Assembly: GCF_001808185.1 (NCBI RefSeq)
Contig: NZ_CP017668.1
Location: forward strand, 2,480,001-2,544,000
Length of the DNA: 64,000 nucleotides
From: Jeongeupia sp. USM3
Lineage (GTDB): Bacteria; Pseudomonadota; Gammaproteobacteria; Burkholderiales; Chitinibacteraceae
Direction of reading: 5' to 3'
Part shown: one piece after another, positions 25,988-34,248 of the stretch
Layout: every line of letters begins with the position of its first letter
How positions within the stretch are numbered: position 1 is the stretch's first letter
Made by a program: the position numbers and the translations under genes
Notes under the pieces: model-generated
Database searches by the model: none
Seen by the model: the letters and a program-made list of their open reading frames with translations, nothing else
Told to the model about the DNA's origin: nothing

Positions 25988-26353
25988 TGGCTTGCGGCTC
26001 AGCGGCAGCGACTGGGCGAGCAGGTCGAGCCGCAGGCGCCACGGCTCGGCCAGGTGCGGGGGAAGATGGCGGTCGATCGACGCGGCGAACAGGGCGTTGA
26101 CGGTCTGCCATTCGCATTCGCTGACCGGATGGTCGTCGATGGCCGCAAAATGCGGCAGTGCCGGCGGCAAGCGGTAGCTTTCGCCGTCGAGTACCGCGTA
26201 CCAGAACGCCAGCAGCTTGCGGCGCAGGGTTTCGAACTCGGGTATCCGGTCGTTGATCGCGGCGAACCACGGATGCCGTTTCAGGGTGTCGACGAAGTCG
26301 TCGATGACGGCCTGCAGCCGGCCGTGGCCGATGGCGCTGGCAAGTGCTTGCAT
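25979..26353 (-). CDS. Group III truncated-hemoglobin-like protein
   Basis: A 124-residue protein beginning at the ATG 26353 with AGGAG upstream. The pattern matches group III truncated hemoglobins: a first helix with VDDFV..LKRHPWFAAI, then FETLRRKLLAFWYAVLDGESYRLPPALPHFAAI, where PHF would supply the proximal histidine, and finally ECEWQTVNALFAASI (usual HF..W...F). The assignment is by pattern only; the distal pocket residues are not certain. The gene converges with comM and overlaps it by 9 bases. Confidence 0.65.
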   Translation of the reverse strand: MQALASAIGHGRLQAVIDDFVDTLKRHPWFAAINDRIPEFETLRRKLLAFWYAVLDGESYRLPPALPHFAAIDDHPVSECEWQTVNALFAASIDRHLPPHLAEPWRLRLDLLAQSLPLSRKPSS

Positions 26354-26468
26354 CGCGGACTCCTCTTGTTGGGGTTTGACGGTAGACAAATCCTAGCCGA
26401 CGGAGGTTGCGGTATTACTACCGGTGCCGCCTTGATTCTGCGCAGGCCGGCGCGATCTTGCCGCGCGC

Positions 26469-27410
26469 TCAGGTGCAGCCGAAACGCTGGCGGTAGTCCT
26501 GCGGATTGACGCCGCGATGCCGCAGCAGCACGCGCCGCAGCGTCTGCGCATCGCCGAGCCCGGCATCCAGCGCTACGCGCTTCAGCGGCAGGGCCGTCTC
26601 GGTCAGCAGCCTGCACGCTGCGTCGAGCCGCAGCGCTTCGACCGCGGCGGCCGGGGTCTGGCCGGTTGCGGCGACGAAATGGCGCGCGAAACTGCGCGGG
26701 CTCATGTTCATCCGTTCCGCGAGCACATCGACGCGCAGGTCGGCGCCGGGGTGTGCGGTGATCCAGGCGATCAGCTCGGCAAAGCCGGCATCGCGGCTCT
26801 GTGCGGCCAGTGCGGCGCTGAACTGCGACTGGCCGCCCGGCCGCTTGAGGAAGACGACCATCTGCTTGGCGACGCGCATCGCCACCGCGTGACCGAGGTC
26901 GGCCTCGACCAGCGCCAGTGCCAGATCGATGCCGGCGGAAATGCCGGCCGATGTCCAGACCGGCCCGTCGTTGATGTAGATCGCATCGGTATCGACGGCG
27001 ATGCCCGGGTCGATCGCCTGCAGCTGTGCCGCGTACTGCCAGTGCGTGGTGGCGCGGCGGCCGGTCAGCACGCCGGCGGCGGCGAGGATCAGTGCGCCGG
27101 TGCAGACGCTGGCAACGCGGCGTACCTGCGGCACCCACGCGTGCAGTGCCTTCGATACCGCCGGCGCGCTCGGCTGGCCGCCGGGAATGATCAGTGTGTC
27201 GATGCCGGCGAGCGAATCGAGTTTCACCGTCGCGAACTCGGCGCCGGCCGAGCTCCTGACCGGGCCGCCGTCGACCGACGCCAGCGTGGTCCGGTACGGC
27301 GCCGGTGTGACGAAGCCGTTGCGCCCCGGCTGCGAGAACACTTCGAGCGGCCCGGCAACATCGAGCACGTTGACGTCGGGGTAGAGAACGAAAACGACGT
27401 GGCGGGTCAT
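26469..27410 (-). CDS. GlxA-family transcriptional regulator (DJ-1/PfpI plus AraC)
   Basis: A 313-residue regulator with an N-terminal DJ-1/PfpI-like domain (about 1-190: FVLYPDVNVLDVAGPLEVF, IPGGQPSAP, ASVCTGALILAAAGVLTGRRATTHW with the nucleophile-elbow cysteine) and a C-terminal AraC helix-turn-helix pair (about 215-313: LAERMNMSPRSFARHFVAATGQTPAAAVEALRLDAA and DAGLGDAQTLRRVLLRHRGVNPQDYRQRF). Relatives respond to small metabolites. It lies 13 bases downstream of the MFS transporter gene on the same strand, so it may regulate that transporter. Confidence 0.93.
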   Translation of the reverse strand: MTRHVVFVLYPDVNVLDVAGPLEVFSQPGRNGFVTPAPYRTTLASVDGGPVRSSAGAEFATVKLDSLAGIDTLIIPGGQPSAPAVSKALHAWVPQVRRVASVCTGALILAAAGVLTGRRATTHWQYAAQLQAIDPGIAVDTDAIYINDGPVWTSAGISAGIDLALALVEADLGHAVAMRVAKQMVVFLKRPGGQSQFSAALAAQSRDAGFAELIAWITAHPGADLRVDVLAERMNMSPRSFARHFVAATGQTPAAAVEALRLDAACRLLTETALPLKRVALDAGLGDAQTLRRVLLRHRGVNPQDYRQRFGCT

Positions 27411-27423
27411 GGCGCGGACCTCG

Positions 27424-28614
27424 TCAGGCGGCCGCGGCGGCCGGTCGCGGTGCGAAGCGCCAGTACAGCGTCGCCAGCACCGGGACGAGCAGCAAGGGCA
27501 GGACCGCGGCATTCAGCGCGCTCCAGCCGTAGCGCTGCAGCCACGGTGCGGCAATGAAGGAGCCGATCGCGGCGGCGCAACTGGTCGCGAACTCGCTGCT
27601 ACCCTGCGTGCGGGCGCGCTCGCTCGGCCGGTACGACTGCGCCAGCAGGGTGGTGCCGGCAACGAACATGAAGTTCCAGCCGACGCCGAGCAGCATCAGC
27701 GCGACGTAGAACGCCGGCAGCGACGTCGACGCCTGGCCGAGCACCGCGCTGGCGGCAAGCAGCATGGCGCCCGACAGCGATACCGGCAGCACGCCGAAGC
27801 GGCCGATCAGCCGGCCCGAGACGAAGGCCGGCGCGAACATGCCGAGCATGTGCCACTGGATCACGCCGGCGCCGTCGGCGACGTTGAAGCCGCAGGCCAG
27901 CATCGCCAGCGGCGTCGCCGTCATCACGCAGACCATCACCGCGTAGGCGATCAGGTTGTTGGCGATCGCGGCGACGAAGACCGGCTGGCCGACGATGTCG
28001 CGCAGCGGGCGGGGCGGTTCGTGCACGACGGCTTCGGCCCCGTCGTGCACCGGCTCGCGGTAGCGCAGCAGCAACAGCAGCGACGCCAGCCCCAGCGCTG
28101 CGGCGAGCAGGTAGGCGCCGGCAAACGGCACCGCGGCGAACCAGCCCTGTGCGCTCTTGGCCAAGAGCGGGCCGAACAGCGCGGCGAGCACGCCGCCGGT
28201 CATCACCGTCGCGATCGCGCGCGCCTTGGCGTCGCCTTGCGATTCGTCGGCCGCCGCCAGCCGGTAGTACTGCGCGAATGCCTGGAACACGCCGATGCCG
28301 GCGGTGCCGACGCAGAACAGCACGAAATCGTGGCGGAACATCGCCAGCGCCGAAATCAGCCCGCCGAGCATGCCGGCGGCGGCGCCGATGACGAAACCGC
28401 GCCGTCGCCCCAGCTTCTTCAGCAGCGATGCGGCGACCAGCGCCGTCAGCGCGGCGGTGACGATGATGATCGTGAACGGCAAGGTCGCCAGGCGCTTGTC
28501 TGCGGCGAGCGCGTAGCCGGCCAGCCCGGTCAGCGTCAGGTCGATCGAGATCGCGGCGGTGTACAGACCCTGGCAGATCGCCAGCGTGCGGACATTGTGG
28601 CGGGGCTCGGACAT
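27424..28614 (-). CDS. MFS transporter
   Basis: Twelve-helix major facilitator of 396 residues from the ATG at 28614 (AGGAG upstream). The cytoplasmic basic loops characteristic of the fold are seen (LLKKLGRRRGFVIGAAAGMLGG; SGRLIGRFGVLPVSL). Resistance- or sugar-export-like family; substrate not identifiable. It is probably cotranscribed with the GlxA-type regulator downstream. Confidence 0.9.
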   Translation of the reverse strand: MSEPRHNVRTLAICQGLYTAAISIDLTLTGLAGYALAADKRLATLPFTIIIVTAALTALVAASLLKKLGRRRGFVIGAAAGMLGGLISALAMFRHDFVLFCVGTAGIGVFQAFAQYYRLAAADESQGDAKARAIATVMTGGVLAALFGPLLAKSAQGWFAAVPFAGAYLLAAALGLASLLLLLRYREPVHDGAEAVVHEPPRPLRDIVGQPVFVAAIANNLIAYAVMVCVMTATPLAMLACGFNVADGAGVIQWHMLGMFAPAFVSGRLIGRFGVLPVSLSGAMLLAASAVLGQASTSLPAFYVALMLLGVGWNFMFVAGTTLLAQSYRPSERARTQGSSEFATSCAAAIGSFIAAPWLQRYGWSALNAAVLPLLLVPVLATLYWRFAPRPAAAAA

Positions 28615-28828
28615 GGTGGGCTCCTGTGGATGGATGCGGCCAGTGTGGCACCCACCCGGTTGGCGGATATGACAAGTGTGCATCAAATCCTGCCAGTGGA
28701 GCCGGTCATGCCTGCCGGATTGTACTTACTGCTCATCTGCAAATGCTTTCGTTCGTCTTTATCTGATTGACGAAAAAAATCAGCATTACCGATAATCGCA
28801 AGCTTACCCTTCACTTGCGACCACCCTG

Positions 28829-31465
28829 ATGGACCTTTCCAGCCTGCTCGCGTCGTTCGCCGCCGCGTTCAACCAGGACCAGCGCCTGTTGTCGCTGCAC
28901 TTCGCCGAAGGCCGCGGCCCGGTGCCGGAGACGCTGCTGCCGCACGTGCTCGAGGGCGAGGCCGAACTCAGCAAGCCGTACGTCTACACGCTGGAGTGCC
29001 TGTCGGCCGATGCCGGGCTGGAGCTGAAGTCGCTGCTCGGGCTAGCGGTCGAGGTCGACATCCACACCGCCGACGGTGGCACGCAGGTGCTGACCGGGGT
29101 GGTCACCAAGGTGAAGTCGCTGGGTTCGGACGGCGGTTTTGCCCGCTACGGCCTGACGATCGAACCGCCGCTGGCACTGCTGCGGCACCGCAAGACCAGC
29201 CGGGTGTTCCAGTCGCTTTCGGTTCCCGACATCGTCAAGGCGATCGTCGCCGAGCACCAGGCGAACAATCCGCTGCTGGCGGCCAGCTTCGCGCTGCAGT
29301 TCGATCTGGCCAAGACCTATCCGCCTCGGTCGTATTGTCTGCAGTATCGCGAATCGGACCTCGATTTCGTCAGCCGATTACTGGCTGAAGAAGGCATTGC
29401 CTACCGCTTCGGTTTTGCCGGCGGTGAAGTGCCGGTGACGACGCTGATCGGCTTCGACGATCCATACCAGCTCGACGCCGCGGCACAGTCAAAGGTGCGC
29501 TTCCATCGCGCCGACGCGACCGAAGCCGACGACACCATCACCGGCTGGGACTCCAAACGCCAGCTCGGCACCAGCAAGGTCAGCCTCGCCAGCTTCGACT
29601 ACAAGCCGGTCAGCACGCTGACGGCCGACGACGACAGTGCGATCGACCACGGCGACGGCGCTCGTCAGGCCAGCCAGAGCCTTGAAGATTACGATCCGCA
29701 AACGCTGTACTACGGCAGCGATGGCGAAGACCTCGGCCGTTATGCCCAGCTGCGCCAGCAGGCCAACGACAAGGCCAGCAAGCAGTTCAGCGGCGAAGGC
29801 ACGGTAAGGCAGTTCAACGTCGGCGAATGGTTCCAGCTCGACAACCACCCGGCGCACGACTTCGATGCGCCGGAAGACCGACAATTCACCATTACCCGCC
29901 AACGGGTACAGGCGCGCAACAACCTGCCCGGCGATCTGGTCAGCCAGCTCTCCAAAGCCGTGCTGGGCAGCCCGGCAGAAACGACCAACCCGGCCAACGA
30001 CGCGCCGTTCCGCACCGACTTCGACGCCCAGCGCCGCGGCATCCCGCTGACGCCGGACTATGCACCACACGGCAAACCGACCAGCCGCGGCGTGCAGACT
30101 GCCACCGTCGTCGGGCCCCAAGGCGGTTCCGCCGACTCAAACTCGGCCGGCGAAGTCCACACCGACGAGCTCGGCCGCATCAAGGTGCAGTTCCACTGGC
30201 AGCGGCAAGCCGAACACCCCGAGTACGGCGCGAACCTCGACGACAAGAGCAGCTGCTGGCTGCGCGTCGCCATGCCCTCGGCCGGTGCCGGCTGGGGGCA
30301 CCAGTTCATTCCGCGCGTCGGTCAGGAAGTACTGGTCGACTTCCTCGAAGGCGACATCGACCGGCCGCTGGTCACCGGCGTCGTCTACAACGGCAGTCAC
30401 CCGGTCCCGGCGTTCAGCGGTGCCGGCTCACTGCCTGCGAACAAGACCCTCTCCGGCATCAAGACCAAGGAACACGGTGGCGGTCAGTACGGCGAACTGC
30501 TGTTCGACGATACCCTGGGCGAAGTCCGTACCAAGCTCAGCTCCGAACACGGCAAGACCCAGCTCAACCAGGGCTTCCTGATCCACCCGCGTTCCGACGG
30601 CAAGGGCACGCCCCGCGGCGAAGGCTTCGAGCTGCGCACCGACCGGCACGGCGCGATCCGCGCCGCCAACGGCCTCTTGATCACGACTGAAGCCGCCAAC
30701 GGTGCCGGCGGCAACCAGCTCGACCGATCCCAAGCCCAATCGCAGCTCGACGCCGCGTTCGAGCTCGCCAGCAGCCTCGGCGACGTCGCCACCCACCAGC
30801 TCGCCGATACCGTCGAAACCGGCCCCGAAACGATCAAGAACAACGCCAAGGCCAGCAAGATCCAGCAGGGCCACCTGCACCACCTCAAGGAAGCGCTGAA
30901 GAACTGGGCCAACGGCACGAATACCGGCAAAGACAAAAGTGGCGACCAAGCCGGCCAACAGCCGCTGATTGTCATCAGCGCCCCGGCCGGCCTCGCCCAG
31001 ACCACCCCGAACAGCCAGGCCATCGCTGCCGGCAGCAACCTCGACCTGATCGCCCAGCGCGACACCCAGCAGACTTCAGGAAGACGCTGGCTGCACAACG
31101 TCGGGGAGCACATCAGCCTGTTTGTCAGTGGTGTGAAGGACCAGATCGCACTGAAGCTGATTGCCGCCAAAGGCAAGGTGCAGGTTCAGGCGCAGAGCGA
31201 CAATGTCGAGATCAACGCGGCCAAGGACATCCAGCAGACCGCGAACCAGAACATCCACGTCGTGGCCGGCGAGGAAATCCTGCTAACGGCGGGGGGCGGC
31301 TACATCCGGCTCAAGGGCGGAAATATCGAGATTCACTGCCCGGGGAAGGTGGATGTGAAAGGAGCCGATCACAGCTTCAGTGGGCCTGCCAATTTGAATG
31401 TTCCGCTTCCGAATTACCCAATTAGTGATTTTAAGCCATCTGGCAAATTTATATTTTCCGAGTAG
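28829..31465 (+). CDS. vgrG: Type VI secretion tip protein VgrG
   Basis: Spike protein that caps the Hcp tube and delivers effectors. 878 residues: phage gp27-like part (about 1-370; LLSLHFAEGRGPVPETLLPHVLEGEAELSKPYVYTLE region and YCLQYRESDLDFVSRLLAEEGIAYRF), gp5-like OB fold (about 400-530; SNSAGEVHTDELGRIKVQFHW, WLRVAMPSAGAGWGHQFIPRVGQEVLVDFLEGDIDRP), and a C-terminal DUF2345-type beta-helix extension (about 600-850). The last ~30 codons (from about 31370) switch to AT-rich sequence that continues into the effector genes. No other T6SS structural gene is in the window; this is an orphan vgrG cargo locus. Confidence 0.96.
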   Translation: MDLSSLLASFAAAFNQDQRLLSLHFAEGRGPVPETLLPHVLEGEAELSKPYVYTLECLSADAGLELKSLLGLAVEVDIHTADGGTQVLTGVVTKVKSLGSDGGFARYGLTIEPPLALLRHRKTSRVFQSLSVPDIVKAIVAEHQANNPLLAASFALQFDLAKTYPPRSYCLQYRESDLDFVSRLLAEEGIAYRFGFAGGEVPVTTLIGFDDPYQLDAAAQSKVRFHRADATEADDTITGWDSKRQLGTSKVSLASFDYKPVSTLTADDDSAIDHGDGARQASQSLEDYDPQTLYYGSDGEDLGRYAQLRQQANDKASKQFSGEGTVRQFNVGEWFQLDNHPAHDFDAPEDRQFTITRQRVQARNNLPGDLVSQLSKAVLGSPAETTNPANDAPFRTDFDAQRRGIPLTPDYAPHGKPTSRGVQTATVVGPQGGSADSNSAGEVHTDELGRIKVQFHWQRQAEHPEYGANLDDKSSCWLRVAMPSAGAGWGHQFIPRVGQEVLVDFLEGDIDRPLVTGVVYNGSHPVPAFSGAGSLPANKTLSGIKTKEHGGGQYGELLFDDTLGEVRTKLSSEHGKTQLNQGFLIHPRSDGKGTPRGEGFELRTDRHGAIRAANGLLITTEAANGAGGNQLDRSQAQSQLDAAFELASSLGDVATHQLADTVETGPETIKNNAKASKIQQGHLHHLKEALKNWANGTNTGKDKSGDQAGQQPLIVISAPAGLAQTTPNSQAIAAGSNLDLIAQRDTQQTSGRRWLHNVGEHISLFVSGVKDQIALKLIAAKGKVQVQAQSDNVEINAAKDIQQTANQNIHVVAGEEILLTAGGGYIRLKGGNIEIHCPGKVDVKGADHSFSGPANLNVPLPNYPISDFKPSGKFIFSE

Positions 31466-31471
31466 TGAACA

Positions 31472-33598
31472 ATGATTATCAGTCCACCAATTTTAAAAAT
31501 TGCTCAAGGAACCACCCCGGACCATGCATGGCTGGAGGCATTAATGCCGCTTTCGTCCGGCGGAAACTACCCTATTTCCGATAAGCTGGCTTGGCATGGC
31601 GGACAACATATTGCACATACCGATGCTGGTGGCAAGGCGGAGCCTGTTCGCGCGATCGCTGATGGCGAGGTTGTTTTTGTCAGAGAATCCAAAGATGCAG
31701 ATCAAGCCCCGTTGAAGTATGAGGGCGCGACGAACAACGGTTGTGTCGTGATAAAACATAAAACAGAGATTGGCGAAGGACCTGAAGGGGGTATCGAATA
31801 TTATTCGATTTACATGCACCTAAAACAAGTATTCCTGAAGAAAAAGCAACCTGTTAATCGTAAAGATATCTTGGGGAGTGTGGGTGTATGTAATGGCAAG
31901 AATGCCATGCATTTGGAAGTGATTTGTGATGACAAAAATTTAAAAAGAATAGTGGGTCGAACTTCCGGTTTGCTTGATATAAGTAAAGACGGACGCAGCC
32001 ATATTGTCTATGGCGATATCCATTTCTATTTGCCTGTGGGTACAAAATTCTTTGCCAACGATCCGGGTTGGAATGCAAAGGATGGCATAGGTGCCCCTAC
32101 GTACACTTCTACCGACCCTTTATGGATTAGCATGAGTTTTGATAAAGGCGCATGCAATATGCATACTCGTCAAAAAAATCAGCAGGCCCCTAGTGGTTTT
32201 CAATCAGTTGGAGAGATATTGCCGGATGGAGATAAAGAATACGAGTACAATATTCACAAGAAGGCAACAAAGCTGGCAGATGCAAATAATATTGCACCAA
32301 GTGCAGCGTATGAATTGTTGCGTTTTGGTCGGGTTATCAATTCATTACATGAAACTTCTATTCTGGCGGGAACAGTTCCACATTGGCGAAAAATAAGTTA
32401 TCCCGGAGGATCTGGCTGGGCCAATATTAATAATGTTGGGGTTACAAAATTTAGCGATGCTGATTTTCCTCACTGGCTTGGATGGAACTTGGTTGATGAT
32501 GATTCGACGCCCGATAGTCAATGCAACTCATCGAAAATTAGTGACTGGATAACCAACAAAGAGAAAAAACTAAATTCTGCACAGGTGCAAGCTGCGCTAA
32601 ATAACGAAACAATAAATAAACTCTTGAGACACTCTATTTGCAAGTTTCCTACCGAATGGGAAAAGAACTCGGTAGATGCACGCTACCGTTGGCTCAAGAA
32701 AAAGAGTGATCTGCTCGATAAGCCCATGGATGAAGCGGAATACTTAGGCTTTTGTGCTCATATTGAGAGCTTATGCTTCTGGGAGGAAGCCGGTTTGGGT
32801 ATCGAAAATGTACATTGGCATTTTCATCCCGCCGCATTTATAGAAATTTTCAGAAAATGCTCTTGGTTGAGTTCAGCTGAATTGGCACGGGTGTATCCAG
32901 ATGCCTTATACAACAAGAGTGAGACGCCGGATCCAGCCGCATTAAAAGAGAAGTATAGAGTTGCGATAAATTGGGTTGTTTCTAAATATTTAGTGTCGAG
33001 TAATAAAACAAGATTGACGCATTTTTTGGGTCAAGGAGCTGTTGAGTCTTTTTTTCTAGCGCGTATGCAGGAAACATCCGTAACGCCTTCAAGAAATCCA
33101 AATCATCCTAGTGTTCAACCAGAAACGAATGGATTTTATAGCGACATAAATGATAAGTGGTTTCACAAGTATAACAATAACGCAAACTTGGCAAACGGCC
33201 CAGCTCCAGATGGGGTGAAGTATCGAGGTCGTGGTATGAAGCAGTTGACTGGTCGATTGAATCACAACGGGTACTGGATATATAGAGGGTGGCGACGTGT
33301 GTCATTGCAGCAAGCGTTAGCTTGGCACACCTTGAATTATAAGGATATCGCCGACATATCAGATCCACAAAGACTCAGCACAGTTCCCAATAACTGCATA
33401 GACGCAGGTGGATTTTACTGGGATCGAGGTGCTGCACGGGCTGGCTATCGCTCTATGAACAAGTTAATTTCAGCTAACGATGTTACTGATGTTGCAATAA
33501 AAAAAGTTACGATGGCTTTGAATGGATTTGAAAATGGATTGGATGAGCGCATCAAGCAAACAAAAAGAATTTCGGAGGTCGTACTCGATGCCAAATAG
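31472..33598 (+). CDS. Putative T6SS effector: M23-like peptidase and GH19 lysozyme-like domains
   Basis: A 708-residue protein that starts 6 bases after vgrG. Residues about 40-165 match an M23/LytM-type domain used in T6SS effectors: WHGGQH (H46), VRAIADGEVVFV, NGCVVIKHKTEIGEG, YYSIYMHL and AMHLEVICDD (H147; the first histidine of HxH is replaced). An SH3-like middle (about 285-345) and a linker with HWHFHPAAFIEIFRKCSWLS follow. Residues about 495-705 are GH19-like: HFLGQGAVESFF (candidate acid E525), YRGRGMKQLTGR and MALNGFENGLDER. It would cut peptide and glycan parts of peptidoglycan in target cells. Base composition is far more AT-rich than the surroundings, indicating recent transfer. 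It overlaps the next gene by 11 bases. Confidence 0.88.
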   Translation: MIISPPILKIAQGTTPDHAWLEALMPLSSGGNYPISDKLAWHGGQHIAHTDAGGKAEPVRAIADGEVVFVRESKDADQAPLKYEGATNNGCVVIKHKTEIGEGPEGGIEYYSIYMHLKQVFLKKKQPVNRKDILGSVGVCNGKNAMHLEVICDDKNLKRIVGRTSGLLDISKDGRSHIVYGDIHFYLPVGTKFFANDPGWNAKDGIGAPTYTSTDPLWISMSFDKGACNMHTRQKNQQAPSGFQSVGEILPDGDKEYEYNIHKKATKLADANNIAPSAAYELLRFGRVINSLHETSILAGTVPHWRKISYPGGSGWANINNVGVTKFSDADFPHWLGWNLVDDDSTPDSQCNSSKISDWITNKEKKLNSAQVQAALNNETINKLLRHSICKFPTEWEKNSVDARYRWLKKKSDLLDKPMDEAEYLGFCAHIESLCFWEEAGLGIENVHWHFHPAAFIEIFRKCSWLSSAELARVYPDALYNKSETPDPAALKEKYRVAINWVVSKYLVSSNKTRLTHFLGQGAVESFFLARMQETSVTPSRNPNHPSVQPETNGFYSDINDKWFHKYNNNANLANGPAPDGVKYRGRGMKQLTGRLNHNGYWIYRGWRRVSLQQALAWHTLNYKDIADISDPQRLSTVPNNCIDAGGFYWDRGAARAGYRSMNKLISANDVTDVAIKKVTMALNGFENGLDERIKQTKRISEVVLDAK

Positions 33599-34115
33599 GC
33601 TGTTGGCAATGATGGTGGTGTATTTGGTGCTCATCTCGGGATCTGTATGTGCAAAAAACAATAACATTGTTCCTTGCTACTCTGGGATTTCTTTGAATTT
33701 GAATTCAAAGTTGTGGAAGAAGGTTGGAAAGGGTGGTGGTGAGTCTGGTTACAGATTTTATTATTTGGGGACGTCATTGGCTTTTAGGCCGATTATTGAG
33801 TTTGGACTGGTTGATGAATTTAGTCCAAATATCAGTAGGCCAAGTAAGGATGAAATTGATTTGTCAGGGGCAGACCCAGAATTTTGGTATGTTGGCGGAG
33901 TGAAAAGTAGTGCAGCCACTCCTGCAATGGCATCTAAACTAGATAGATTTATCATATACGAGGCCGTTAGCCAATGTTCTGTCGAATATCGAAATGGATT
34001 AACTGGCCAAGGTCTTTGTTATAACGCAAGAATTATTGGTCCAGGGGTCGATATCGCTGTGCTGGGGGGGGGGTTGCTTACGAGGAACTCGCGACGGTAT
34101 CAAAACCGGTTATAA
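33588..34115 (+). CDS. Putative periplasmic immunity protein, 3' end shifted at a G10 tract
   Basis: A 175-residue product as read, with the ATG at 33588 inside the effector stop region and GGAGG about 10 bases upstream. A Sec signal peptide (MPNRLLAMMVVYLVLISGSVCA) directs it to the periplasm, where an immunity protein against a peptidoglycan hydrolase must act. I do not recognise the mature domain. At 34064-34073 there is a run of ten G; after it the read frame gives an arginine-rich tail and early stop. With one more G (or two fewer) the frame runs on to 34174 and ends VAYEELATVSKPV ... SIRKCE, about 195 residues, a more protein-like end. The present form is thus probably frameshifted, phase-variable or a sequencing artefact. 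Confidence 0.75.
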   Translation: MPNRLLAMMVVYLVLISGSVCAKNNNIVPCYSGISLNLNSKLWKKVGKGGGESGYRFYYLGTSLAFRPIIEFGLVDEFSPNISRPSKDEIDLSGADPEFWYVGGVKSSAATPAMASKLDRFIIYEAVSQCSVEYRNGLTGQGLCYNARIIGPGVDIAVLGGGLLTRNSRRYQNRL

Positions 34116-34216
34116 CGGATGCAGTATTTAGACCATATCGCAATGCGGTTAAATCAATTAGAAAATGCGAGTAGTGATAAATCAAAGAATATTTTGACAG
34201 TTGTAATTGTATTGTC

Positions 34217-34248
34217 AAAAAACGGCGGAATATCCCGCCGTTTTTTTT
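34217..34248. terminator. Terminator of the vgrG-effector-immunity operon
   Basis: CGGCGG and CCGCCG pair within an A-run/T-run frame (AAAAAA on the left, eight T on the right), giving an efficient bidirectional terminator for the island genes and the converging Lpd-like gene. Confidence 0.93.
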
